The translations under genes were made by a program, and so were the position numbers. Positions 1-7,081 of a stretch of DNA of 64,000 nucleotides are shown in pieces. Source of the stretch: JAJAZB01 sp964244295 (GTDB lineage: Bacteria; Bacteroidota; Bacteroidia; Cytophagales; Spirosomataceae); assembly GCA_964244295.1 (NCBI GenBank), contig CAXTIG010000023.1:1-64000 (forward strand), read 5' to 3'. The notes below the pieces were generated by a model. The model searched no databases. It had not been told where the DNA came from and worked only from the letters and a program-made list of their open reading frames with translations. Positions within the stretch are counted from its first letter, which is position 1. Each line of letters begins with the position of its first letter.

Positions 1-522
1 TACAGTACAAATATAGCGCAACTACCTGTAAATCAACAAAAAGACAAGTCTAATAAACAACTTGCGTTGGAAAACGTATTTTTTATTTCTTGTTGGTTCA
101 TTTTGGTTCCACTATTGATTTGGTTAAGAGTGATTCAGGTGAATTGGTCAGCGAAAAACAGGAATGCTGAGGCTTTGATCGGCACGTACAATTTATCTCT
201 ATCTCTATCTAAAACGGATTTTGGTTCGTATCGAGAGGATAGATTACAGTACGAAAATCTAAGAATTACTTTTTATGAAACTGGTACTTTTACCTTCAAT
301 CATCAAGTACCTTTTATTTATGACAGTGTTGGAACGTGGGAAGCGGCTGGTGCTGGTGTTGAAGATTGGAATCATCTCTATTTTAAAAATAATGGAGCTT
401 TCAATAACCAATTTTCCACCTGCTGTCTCGAAGATTCAACAATATATTTTGGTGTAATTCAACCAAAATCAAGCAATTTGTCTATGAAAAAGATATATTT
501 CAAGAAAATATATTCAAAGTAA
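1..522 (+). CDS. Hypothetical membrane-anchored protein, 5' end cut by window
   Basis: The reading frame is open from base 1 with no stop before 522, so the gene enters from the left and at least 173 residues are visible; the TTG at 67 need not be the start. The visible part has a hydrophobic segment (FFISCWFILVPLLIWL, likely one transmembrane helix) followed by a beta-rich, Cys-containing region with LIGTYNL and GTWEAAG stretches, reminiscent of small lipocalin-like 'how much is deposited' domains but not assignable. Codon use is AT-rich, unlike most of the window, suggesting acquired DNA. I do not recognise a family. Confidence is high that it codes and low on function. Confidence 0.6.
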   Translation, partial: YSTNIAQLPVNQQKDKSNKQLALENVFFISCWFILVPLLIWLRVIQVNWSAKNRNAEALIGTYNLSLSLSKTDFGSYREDRLQYENLRITFYETGTFTFNHQVPFIYDSVGTWEAAGAGVEDWNHLYFKNNGAFNNQFSTCCLEDSTIYFGVIQPKSSNLSMKKIYFKKIYSK

Positions 523-664
523 AAGGTAATGCTCCTTTGTTACTTCAAGTCTAAAGCCAAGCCCCGTACAACGGCGACTTAAAACGACCCCAAAACCGCA
601 GTCTCCCACCTGCCCCCGAAGGATAATCCACCCCCTTCCCCTCTTTTAGCGGAAACCTCCCCGC

Positions 665-1022
665 ATGACCCGCCTGCTCCTCCCGCTGCTGTTCAGCCTT
701 ACCGCCTGCGGGCAGTCGCCGCAACCCACCGCACCAACGACGGACATCCGGCTCGTGGCCGACCGCCCCCACACCAGCAACGCGCCCGTTTACCTCCGGG
801 CCACGGGCTACCGGGGTGCCGCCCACTGCCACAACGAACCGGCCGTGACCAACAGCAACCTCATCACGGCGGGGGTCACGGCTCCGCTGGAATTTGCCTA
901 TCCTACTTTTCAACAAGCTGGCTCTTTATCCCGAGGCCGTGCCCGAAGCCTGGTTTAGTCTGTTCAAAACCGGCGATACGAAGTACTTTTTTGCCTCGCG
1001 GCAACTCGTGGGAGAAGAGTAA
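665..1022 (+). pseudogene. Frameshifted lipoprotein
   Basis: The frame starting at ATG 665 encodes a lipoprotein signal (MTRLLLPLLFSLTACGQ, lipobox LTAC) and reads through to about residue 75. Near 888 the plausible coding frame moves by +1: the new frame reads LLFNKLALYPEAVPEAWF and SLFKTGDTKYFFASRQLVGEE before a TAA at 1020-1022, whereas the original frame runs into low-quality sequence ending at 958. The two parts look like one small secreted lipoprotein of about 118 residues broken by an indel. The family is not recognised. The 142 bp before it and the 198 bp after it show no gene. An assembly error would explain it as well as real decay. Confidence 0.5.
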
Positions 1023-1220
1023 CCTGGTACGCAAGCGGGACGAGGGATTGGAAACCATTGAAATAAGCCAAAAAAGGGGTTGCCGCTGGCGAAGACGACC
1101 CGTAGTTTTGACCCCGAAACGTTCTCCAATCAATCTGGCTGGCCGCTTCTTTTCTGAAGGGTCTTTTCTGTTTTTCAAAAAAGCAGGCGGCAACAGCGGA
1201 GCGATTCGCCCTTATTTTCC

Positions 1221-2045
1221 ATGAAAATTCCCTACTACGCCACCCGCTGGGGCTTCGCCGACGTGCCCTGGGCGGTTTTTTGTGAACGCGTGAAACGCGC
1301 CGGTTTCGACGGCCTCGAAGCCAAACTCCCCGACGACGAAGCCGGGCAACGCGAAGCCCTCGACGCTTTCGCTGCGCAGGGCCTGACCTGGGTGGGGCAC
1401 GAAAACACGAATGCGCTCCCGCCCGATTTTGCCGCCCACCAACCCGCCTACGAGCAACTGCTGCGGGAAACGGCCGCGCACCGTCCCGTTTTCATCAACA
1501 TTCAGACGGGCAAGGATTACTTCAGTTTCGAGCAAAACCTGGCCCTGCTCGACGCGGCGACCCGGATTTCGGCGGAAACCGGCGTGGTGATTTTACACGA
1601 AACCCACCGGGGCAAATTCAGCTACCACCCCGGCCTCACCCGCCGCTACCTCGACGCCCGCCCCGACCTGCGCATCACCCTCGACGCCTCGCACTGGTGC
1701 TGCGTGACCGAATCCATGCTCGACCAACACGCCGACGACCTCAACGCGGCCATCGACCGCACGGCCTACGTGCATACCCGCGTCGGTTTCCCCGAAGGCC
1801 CGCAGGTGAGCGACCCCCGCGCCCCCGAATGGCAACCGGCCCTCGAAACCCACCTCGGCTGGTGGGATCGGGTGGTGGCGGTGCAGGGTGAGAACCTGCT
1901 CGGCATGAGTCCGGAGTTTGGCGCACCGCCGTATTTGCCGGTTTTTCCCTACACCCGGCAGCCGCTGGTGAGTCAGTGGGAGGTGAATGAGTTTATGCTG
2001 AATTTACTGAAGGCACGGTACGGTCAGCCCATCATCGCGTCGTAA
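1221..2045 (+). CDS. Sugar phosphate isomerase/epimerase-like TIM barrel protein
   Basis: This 274-residue protein belongs to the xylose isomerase-like TIM barrel superfamily (AP_endonuc_2 fold). It starts with a beta strand (MKIPYYATRWGF) and has GFDGLEAKLPDD near residue 30, then metal-ligand-type motifs late in the barrel: HETHRG, the LDASHWCC strand end, VHTRVGFPEGPQ and a C-terminal GENLLGMSPEFG containing an acidic ligand. There is no signal peptide, so it should be cytoplasmic. Members isomerise or epimerise sugars or inositols, but the substrate cannot be read from the sequence. It stands alone, with a broken lipoprotein upstream and a decayed toxin-antitoxin remnant downstream. Confidence 0.85.
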   Translation: MKIPYYATRWGFADVPWAVFCERVKRAGFDGLEAKLPDDEAGQREALDAFAAQGLTWVGHENTNALPPDFAAHQPAYEQLLRETAAHRPVFINIQTGKDYFSFEQNLALLDAATRISAETGVVILHETHRGKFSYHPGLTRRYLDARPDLRITLDASHWCCVTESMLDQHADDLNAAIDRTAYVHTRVGFPEGPQVSDPRAPEWQPALETHLGWWDRVVAVQGENLLGMSPEFGAPPYLPVFPYTRQPLVSQWEVNEFMLNLLKARYGQPIIAS

Positions 2046-2087
2046 GTTAATCCGTGTTTTGATTAGCTTTGGGAAAACAAGCATGAC

Positions 2088-2341
2088 ATGGCAACCCGGT
2101 TTGAACACATCAGACGGATCCAGGAATTTTAGGGGGCAAGCCAATTCTGAAAGGTACCCGCATCAGCGTGCAACTCATTCTAGAGTGGCTGGCTGGTGGT
2201 GCAACGGTCGCCGAAGTGGTACAGGAATACCCGCACCTGACGAAAGAAGCCGTTCGGGAAGCGGTGCTTTTTGCGGCTGAACTGGCGCGAACGGCCCGAT
2301 TCACGGAGTTCGAGGTAGCCGTTTCACATGAAGCTGACTGA
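2088..2341 (+). pseudogene. DUF433 antitoxin-like gene with a -1 frameshift
   Basis: ATG 2088 begins MATRFEHI, then one base appears to be missing near 2112-2114. Reading on in the next frame gives TDPGILGGKPILKGTRISV followed by LILEWLAGGATVAEVVQEYP and a helical tail ending at TGA 2339-2341. This is the DUF433 pattern (GKPxLxGTRI, then a winged-helix-like repeat), a family of antitoxins usually paired with DUF5615 PIN-like toxins. Its stop overlaps ATG 2328 by 14 bases, as expected for such a pair, but the toxin is gone (see 2328-2366). Either a real frameshift or a sequencing deletion explains the break. Confidence 0.75.
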
Positions 2342-2366
2342 GTTTCGGCTACTTGCCGACGAAAAG
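2328..2366 (+). pseudogene. N-terminal remnant of a DUF5615-type toxin fused in frame to yjbQ
   Basis: Thirteen codons from ATG 2328 read MKLTEFRLLADEK. They overlap the DUF433 stop exactly where the DUF5615 toxin normally begins and resemble that family's first strand (MKLxxFRxLADEN). The frame continues directly into the YjbQ protein. I interpret this as the scar of a deletion that removed the rest of the toxin. The alternative is that these residues are simply the N terminus of the YjbQ protein. Confidence 0.5.
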
Positions 2367-2789
2367 ATGCCCGTTTTCCAAAAAATCATCGACCTCCCAG
2401 CCTACCCGCGTGGCTTCCACCTCATCACCCGGAACATCGAGCGCGGATTTCCTGAATTGGCGCAGCTTCGGGTGGGGGTGGTGCAGGTCTTCATCCAGCA
2501 CACCTCGGCCAGCCTGACGCTGAACGAAAACGCCGACCCGACCGTGCGGCAGGATTTTGAAAGCCACTTGAACCGGATGGTGCCCCAAACCGCCGCCTAC
2601 CGCCACGACTCCGAAGGCCCCGACGATATGCCCGCTCACCTGAAAGCCGCGCTGCTGGGCAGTTCGGTCTTGATTCCCGTCACCAACGGGCGGCTGAACC
2701 TGGGCATCTGGCAGGGCATTTACCTCGGCGAACACCGCGACGAGGGCGGGAGTCGAAGGCTGGTGATGACGGCGTGGGGAGATTCCTGA
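2367..2789 (+). CDS. YjbQ/UPF0047 family protein (secondary thiamine-phosphate synthase family)
   Basis: Starting at ATG 2367 gives 140 residues, the usual family length (about 138-140); an in-frame ATG at 2328 would add 13 residues that look like a toxin remnant. Family motifs are all present in order: FHLITRNIE, QHTSASLTLNENADPTV, HDSEGPDDMPAHLKAALLGSS, and GRLNLGIWQGIYLGEHRD. The invariant His, Asn and Asp residues of the putative active site are intact. E. coli YjbQ has weak thiamine phosphate synthase activity, but the physiological role is unsettled. It converges with the downstream OmpA-family gene across a bidirectional terminator. Confidence 0.88.
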   Translation: MPVFQKIIDLPAYPRGFHLITRNIERGFPELAQLRVGVVQVFIQHTSASLTLNENADPTVRQDFESHLNRMVPQTAAYRHDSEGPDDMPAHLKAALLGSSVLIPVTNGRLNLGIWQGIYLGEHRDEGGSRRLVMTAWGDS

Positions 2790-2830
2790 CATTTTGGTTT
2801 ATCCCCGCGAGAGTTTCAAACTTTATTTCC

Positions 2831-2863
2831 AAAAAAAAAGCCCCGCAATCGCGAGGCTTTTTT
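2831..2863. terminator. Bidirectional rho-independent terminator
   Basis: A-run, stem GCC...GGC with inner CGC-AATC-GCG pairing, then a T-run. It sits between the convergent yjbQ and PorE-like genes and reads as a terminator on both strands. Confidence 0.8.
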
Positions 2864-2928
2864 GCACATCACCTAACCAAACCTACACCACGAAAATGAG
2901 CAGGCTGTTTTCTTAAAATATCGGGCGG

Positions 2929-5244
2929 TCAACGCTGACCAATTTCGGTGCCGACCGAAATGACCTTAAATTCCGTCCGGCGGTTGGCCTGGTGCTCGTC
3001 CTCCGAACACTTCACCCCATCCACGCATTCGTTCACCAGTTCGCTCTCGCCGTAGCCGTTAGCCACCAGGCGGTTAGGGCTGATGCCCCGCGCCACGAGG
3101 TAGTCCACCACGGCGCGGGCGCGGTTTTCCGAAAGCCGGGCGTTGTACATGTCGCTCGACCGGCTGTCGGTGTGGGCGCGGATTTCGATTTTCATCTCGG
3201 CGTTTTGCTTCATCACCGGCACGAGTTTGTTCAACTCGGCGGCGGCATCGGGGCGGATGAAAAACTTGTTGAGGTCGTAGTAAATGTTGTCGATTCGGAA
3301 TACCTCGCCCTCGCCGTATAATCCCGTTTCGGCCTGAATGACTTTCGCGCCTTTCCTGGTTTTCGCCAGCACGTTTTTGTTGGTGGCGTACTTGTCTTTG
3401 CGGGCCGTGATGCGGTGGTTGGCACCGGGTTTCACGTCGAACTCGTAGCCGCCATCGGCCCCCGTCACCACGCGCTGTTTCGAGCCGTCTTTTTCATTTT
3501 CGAGCAATACCTCCACGCCCGCCATCGGCTCCTGGGTGAATTCCGATTTGACGACGCCTTTCAGCAATTGCCCGTTCGATTTCTGGAGGTAAATCGCCAG
3601 GCTGGTCTGGTGACCGGCCGAGTTGGTGCGGGTGCTGTATTTGATGCCGTTGGAGGCGTAGCCCTCGCGAATGGCCTTGAATTCGTACTCACTGCCCGAT
3701 TGCAGGCAGAGGTTGATGGAGCCATCGTTGGCCGTCTGGCTCAAATTCTGGTTTTCGCCGTTCACGATGGTGCGCAGTTCCACGTCCGGGAGCGGGGCGC
3801 GGGTCACGGCGTCGTACACGATCACGTTGAGTTGCTTGCAGGCTTTGCGGAAGGCGTAAATGTTGTCGTCGCTGATTCCCTTGCGGCGGTTGGAACTGAA
3901 GTAACCCGCGTTGCGGTCGGTCGAGCAGATAAAGCCGAAGTCGTCTTTTTCGGAATTGATGGGCGCACCCAGGTTTTCGGGGTCTTTCATCACCACGCCG
4001 TTGTTGAGTTCAGCGAAGAAAACGTCTAATCCACCCAAGCCCTCGTGCCCATCGGAAGCAAAGTAAATGTTGCCATCCGCCGAGGCGAAGGGGAACATTT
4101 CGTTGCCTTCGGTATTGAGTTGCTTGCCCACGTTGACGGGTGTACCCCACTGTCCACCGTTGAACTCGACGGTGTAGAGGTCGGTGCCGCCGAAGCCGCC
4201 GGGCATATCGCTCACGAAATACAGGCGGCTGTCGTCGGGCGAGAAGGCCGGGTGGCCGCAGGAAAAGTTTTCGGAGTTGAAGGGCAGTTCTTTCACGTCG
4301 CCCCACTTGCCGTTGGGTTTGAGTACGGCGGAGTAGAGCTTGAGTTTGTTGACGCCCTCGCTGCTTTTGCCCGTGCGGCCTTTGTTGTAGTTGTTGCGGG
4401 TGAAGACGATGAAATTCTGGTCGCGGTTGAAGGTCATCGGGCCTTCGTGGTACTTGGTGTTGAGGGTGCGGCTGAATTTCTCGGTTTTCGTGAGCGGCTT
4501 GTCTTCCGGCTCCGGTTCGATGGCCGTCGTGTTCATGGCCCCACCCACGGCGGCCCCGCCCTTCGTCACGACAGGCAGTTTGCGCAGTTCGGCGGTGTCG
4601 GGCAGGAAGTAGAGGTCGAGGAAAGGCGTCTGGTTCCAGTTGAACACCCGCTTCACGATGCCGCCCTCGTCGCGGGCCGAGACGAACACCAGCCCGCTTT
4701 TAAAATACATCGGGCTGAAATCGGCCTGGCGCGAATTGATGGGCAGGTACTCGATTTTGTAACTGGACGAATCCTGGTAAAACCGGTTCATGTCCATGTA
4801 ACTGACCGTGAAGCGCTTGCCGCGCAGGTCGGCGGCCTGGAGTTCGCCGTAGCGAGAGTAAATTTTCTGCGATTCGCGGTACTTGCCGTTCGAGGCTAGC
4901 GCCTGGGCGTAGTAGAGGTAGGCCTCGCTTTCCACGTCCTCAAACTCGCCCGTCAGGTCGGCGTACACGCGCTCGGCGTTGCGGGTGTCCTGCATCCGGC
5001 GGTAGGCGAAGCCCAGTTTGGTGAGGGCCTCTTTCCGCTCGGCGGGTTGCACGTTTTTGCCGGTACGGAGGAAGTCCTCGTACAGGCGGATGGCGTTGAG
5101 GTAACTGAAGTTGTCGTACTGGCGGTTGGCCGCCTTCAGGCGGGCGCTCTGCGCCAGCACCGGCCCGCCGAGCAGCACGGCCAGCAGGAAGACCAGCCCG
5201 CTGGCAGACAGGCGGTTAGGGTGAGTAAAAAGGTTTGGTTTCAT
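2929..5244 (-). CDS. porE: PorE-like OmpA-family protein (TPR, beta-propeller, carboxypeptidase-regulatory, OmpA domains)
   Basis: This 771-residue protein starts at the ATG at 5244, which gives a clean signal peptide (MKPNLFTHPNRL then a hydrophobic stretch ending VLAQ); a longer frame would read through a palindromic repeat. Domains in order are: N-terminal TPR-like helices (SYLNAIRLYEDFLRTG), a PD40/WD40 propeller with blades such as FSPDDSRLYFVSD and DGNIYFASDGHEG, two carboxypeptidase-regulatory-like domains (residues about 490-640) and a C-terminal OmpA peptidoglycan-binding domain (IRAHTDSRSS, ANRRTEFKV). This architecture matches PorE, which tethers the type IX secretion machinery to peptidoglycan. 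T9SS cargo at 16790 and 59876 fits. Paralogues with this architecture are common, so the symbol is tentative. Confidence 0.75.
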   Translation of the reverse strand: MKPNLFTHPNRLSASGLVFLLAVLLGGPVLAQSARLKAANRQYDNFSYLNAIRLYEDFLRTGKNVQPAERKEALTKLGFAYRRMQDTRNAERVYADLTGEFEDVESEAYLYYAQALASNGKYRESQKIYSRYGELQAADLRGKRFTVSYMDMNRFYQDSSSYKIEYLPINSRQADFSPMYFKSGLVFVSARDEGGIVKRVFNWNQTPFLDLYFLPDTAELRKLPVVTKGGAAVGGAMNTTAIEPEPEDKPLTKTEKFSRTLNTKYHEGPMTFNRDQNFIVFTRNNYNKGRTGKSSEGVNKLKLYSAVLKPNGKWGDVKELPFNSENFSCGHPAFSPDDSRLYFVSDMPGGFGGTDLYTVEFNGGQWGTPVNVGKQLNTEGNEMFPFASADGNIYFASDGHEGLGGLDVFFAELNNGVVMKDPENLGAPINSEKDDFGFICSTDRNAGYFSSNRRKGISDDNIYAFRKACKQLNVIVYDAVTRAPLPDVELRTIVNGENQNLSQTANDGSINLCLQSGSEYEFKAIREGYASNGIKYSTRTNSAGHQTSLAIYLQKSNGQLLKGVVKSEFTQEPMAGVEVLLENEKDGSKQRVVTGADGGYEFDVKPGANHRITARKDKYATNKNVLAKTRKGAKVIQAETGLYGEGEVFRIDNIYYDLNKFFIRPDAAAELNKLVPVMKQNAEMKIEIRAHTDSRSSDMYNARLSENRARAVVDYLVARGISPNRLVANGYGESELVNECVDGVKCSEDEHQANRRTEFKVISVGTEIGQR

Positions 5245-5341
5245 GGTGTCGAACGTTTCGGAGGTGACCGTGGTGATGTGTTCGAGGAGGCTTGCCTCAA
5301 AGATGGTGCCAATTTTTTCGAGGCTGAAACCGGGTTTAATT

Positions 5342-5409
5342 TTTTTGTCACCCTCGGCTGGTCGAAGGCCACTCCGAAAGGCCCTTCGACCAGCCGAGGG
5401 TGACAAAAA
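5342..5409. repeat. Palindromic element, GTCACCCT family
   Basis: Perfect 27-bp arms (5342-5368 and 5383-5409) with a 14-bp loop, running outward from TTTTTGTCACCCTCGGCTGG. It lies between the PorE-like gene and the end of the XRE gene. Its GTCACCCT...TCGAAGG arm resembles the 49804-49900 element. It could also fold as a terminator for the XRE gene. Confidence 0.85.
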
Positions 5410-5853
5410 TCATCTCTTCAACGCTGGGCTTTGAAGATGATTATGTTTTAAAAATCTGATAATCAGAGCTTTAACCCCCCCCCCCCCACTTCCTCTCGCT
5501 GCTTCCCGAAGCCGTTGATTCTCTTCGTGCAGCAGCAGGTTGGTTTCTTCCAGGTGGCTCAGCAATTTCTGGTAGACGCCGAGGATTTCGGGACTCACTT
5601 CATTTCCGTTGGCAACATTTCCGGGTTTAGGCGTACTTTTGACCAGTTCAGAAAGCAACGGCTCGGGAATCAACTCCGGGAGGGGGATTTGAAGGGCCTC
5701 GGCCAGACGAATCCGGTGATGCAGCGCCGGAAGGGAACCATCGCTTTCCCAAAGACTGATGAGACTTTGAGAAACGCCGATTCGCTCGGCGACGAGGGTT
5801 TGGGAAAGGCGCTGACGATTGCGATACTTGGTGAGGACGGCACCGATTTGCAT
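5410..5853 (-). CDS. XRE-family transcriptional regulator with C-terminal coiled coil
   Basis: 147 residues. Residues about 7-62 form a helix-turn-helix of the Cro/CI type (LSQTLVAERIGVSQSLISLW, then LAEALQIPLPELIP). A short linker leads to a leucine-rich probable coiled coil (VYQKLLSHLEETNLLLHEEN) suited to dimerisation. Near the C terminus a run of 13 Gs on the coding strand encodes GGGG followed by a 19-residue tail. It is transcribed away from the peptide precursor gene, and the gap between them holds a 16-bp perfect palindrome over its -33 box, so it probably represses itself and may control the peptide locus. That role is inferred from position only. Confidence 0.8.
   Translation of the reverse strand: MQIGAVLTKYRNRQRLSQTLVAERIGVSQSLISLWESDGSLPALHHRIRLAEALQIPLPELIPEPLLSELVKSTPKPGNVANGNEVSPEILGVYQKLLSHLEETNLLLHEENQRLREAARGSGGGGVKALIIRFLKHNHLQSPALKR
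5475..5487. repeat. C13 homopolymer (G13 in the XRE coding strand)
   Basis: Thirteen consecutive Cs in the 3' part of the XRE gene. Loss of one base gives a stop after four more residues and gain of one gives a stop at once, so slippage would toggle the last 19 residues on or off. Confidence 0.9.
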
Positions 5854-5873
5854 AGAGGAGAGGAATTAGTTGG

Positions 5874-5913
5874 CAAAGATTAACAGACGAATCGATAAAT
5901 AGCAACCGGTTGC
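5874..5913 (-). promoter_or_regulatory. Putative Bacteroidota-type promoter of the XRE gene
   Basis: On the minus strand a TTG lies 20 bases upstream of TAATCTTTG, one base longer than the TAnnTTTG consensus, ending about 20 bases before the start codon. The TTG is part of the 5901-5916 palindrome. Confidence 0.4.
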
Positions 5914-5916
5914 TAA
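5901..5916. promoter_or_regulatory. Perfect 16-bp palindrome, candidate XRE operator
   Basis: TAGCAACCGGTTGCTA is its own reverse complement. It sits 48 bases upstream of the XRE start and overlaps the probable -33 element, the usual place for an autoregulatory operator. Confidence 0.6.
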
Positions 5917-5921
5917 AACTT

Positions 5922-5937
5922 ACCAGAATCCTGGTAG
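5922..5937. promoter_or_regulatory. Second dyad in the regulator-precursor gap
   Basis: TACCAG-AATC-CTGGTA is a 6-bp inverted repeat with a 4-bp centre, six bases from the first palindrome. It may be a second operator half facing the peptide precursor. Confidence 0.4.
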
Positions 5938-6032
5938 GCCCGAAGTTAACGACCCAGTTCCTTTGTGATGCACCCCGAAGTCAAGCGCATTGCCGTGGCG
6001 GGAGGGTACCAACACTCTTAATTTTTTTACTG

Positions 6033-6224
6033 ATGAAAAGATTATCACTTTCTGAGCTGAAGGCGCAATCGAGCGAAATGGTACTTGCCAACCTGGAAGC
6101 CATTAATGGCGGTGATGCTGGCGATTGTCATTGCAAACCGTGCGATGCAACTGCAAATAACACGGAATCGAATCCCATTATCTACTTTGTGTGTGCAATT
6201 ATTAATTTGTTTTCCAATCATTAA
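6033..6224 (+). CDS. Double-glycine leader peptide, RiPP/bacteriocin-like precursor
   Basis: A 63-residue peptide from ATG 6033, preceded by an A/T-rich leader without a Shine-Dalgarno sequence, as is common in Bacteroidota. Residues 1-27 form a typical leader (MKRLSLSELKAQSSEMVLAN then LEAINGG), matching Bacteroidota natural-product precursors cut after GG by C39 peptidases. The predicted core of 36 residues begins DAGDCHCKPCDATANNTESN and ends in a hydrophobic stretch, PIIYFVCAIINLFSNH. It has four Cys (three clustered as CHCKPC, one late). The exporter at 9882 carries exactly such a peptidase. Whether the core is modified, disulfide-bonded or both cannot be read. Confidence 0.8.
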   Translation: MKRLSLSELKAQSSEMVLANLEAINGGDAGDCHCKPCDATANNTESNPIIYFVCAIINLFSNH

Positions 6225-6247
6225 TCTGACTAACAAAAAATGCCTGT

Positions 6248-6307
6248 CATTCTGATGCAAAGGGAATTATTAACTAAATAGTCAAAATTCTTCTTTGTAT
6301 CAGAATG
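6248..6307 (+). promoter_or_regulatory. Intercistronic hairpin downstream of the precursor, attenuator candidate
   Basis: Fifteen-base arms (6248-6262 and 6293-6307, one G/T mismatch) with a 30-base loop lie between the precursor stop and the CPBP start. There is no T-run. Such a hairpin would let the precursor be made in excess of the downstream enzymes. The left arm begins with a TCATTCTGA stretch reminiscent of the dispersed TGTCAT repeats, so it may derive from one. Confidence 0.5.
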
Positions 6308-6360
6308 GTAAAAGTCTATTAATATTACTGGAAAACAAATTCTGTTTATCAATCTAACGA

Positions 6361-7050
6361 ATGTCTTTGATTGATTTAATTAATCCGTTTTATAGGCAGA
6401 GAGTAATATCTCAACGCGCCTTCATATTTTTTTTGTCTTTCATTCTATATTTTCTACTTATCCGACTATCATTCGCTGTATTATCAAAACTCATTGAATT
6501 AAATCTTATTGGATTTAGGTTGAAAGCAGACGAGAGTATAAAGCAAGTTGAATTTTCAATTCGAATGTTCATAATTGGTGATATAATTACTTCAATTATT
6601 GAAGAAATAATTTATCGATTCGGTTTGGTTTTCTCAATTAGAGGGAGTATAATTTATTTTTTTGGTATTTATTTAAATTTACTTTTTTGGCTTATCCCTT
6701 ATGAATCCTTTAATTCTAAAACAGTTTTTGTATTTTTTATAATATCGATGGCTTTAGGATTTTTAATAATCTGGCGGTTTTCACATAAGTATAGTAATTT
6801 TCTTCGTGACTTATGGAAAAATAGATTTAAATCCATTTTTATTGTTTCCATTTTAACATTTTCCATACTACATATTCAGAATTATCAATCTACCGATAAA
6901 ATATTGGCGATAACTTTATTTCCCATAGTACTAATTCCATATATTATTGCTGGTTATTATTACGGATTAGTTCGAATAAAATTTGGCTTCTCTTTTGCTG
7001 TTTTTGCTCATATTGTGTATAATTTTTTAATTAGATTTATTGATTTGTGA
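6361..7050 (+). CDS. CPBP-family intramembrane metalloprotease
   Basis: 229 residues with about six to seven hydrophobic helices. The three conserved CPBP (Abi/Rce1-like) motifs are present: EEIIYR at residues 81-86, His171 in ILHIQ, and HxxxN at 217-221 (HIVYN). In Gram-positive bacteriocin loci, CPBP proteins provide self-immunity or process peptides, and its place directly after the precursor suggests the same here. The gene is extremely AT-rich, much more so than the flanking genome, which points to horizontal transfer together with the precursor. Role in immunity versus maturation is undecided. Confidence 0.85.
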   Translation: MSLIDLINPFYRQRVISQRAFIFFLSFILYFLLIRLSFAVLSKLIELNLIGFRLKADESIKQVEFSIRMFIIGDIITSIIEEIIYRFGLVFSIRGSIIYFFGIYLNLLFWLIPYESFNSKTVFVFFIISMALGFLIIWRFSHKYSNFLRDLWKNRFKSIFIVSILTFSILHIQNYQSTDKILAITLFPIVLIPYIIAGYYYGLVRIKFGFSFAVFAHIVYNFLIRFIDL

Positions 7051-7081
7051 TGGATAAATATTTAAATACTATTTACACTTT

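Noticed and set aside
551..916. Minus-strand frame ending FKSPLYGAWL
   Set aside because: It lies opposite a lipoprotein signal and coding region; low-complexity Gly/Arg-rich and unrecognised.
1023..1220. Open frame between the broken lipoprotein and the TIM-barrel gene
   Set aside because: Short, no start context or homology, basic and random in character.
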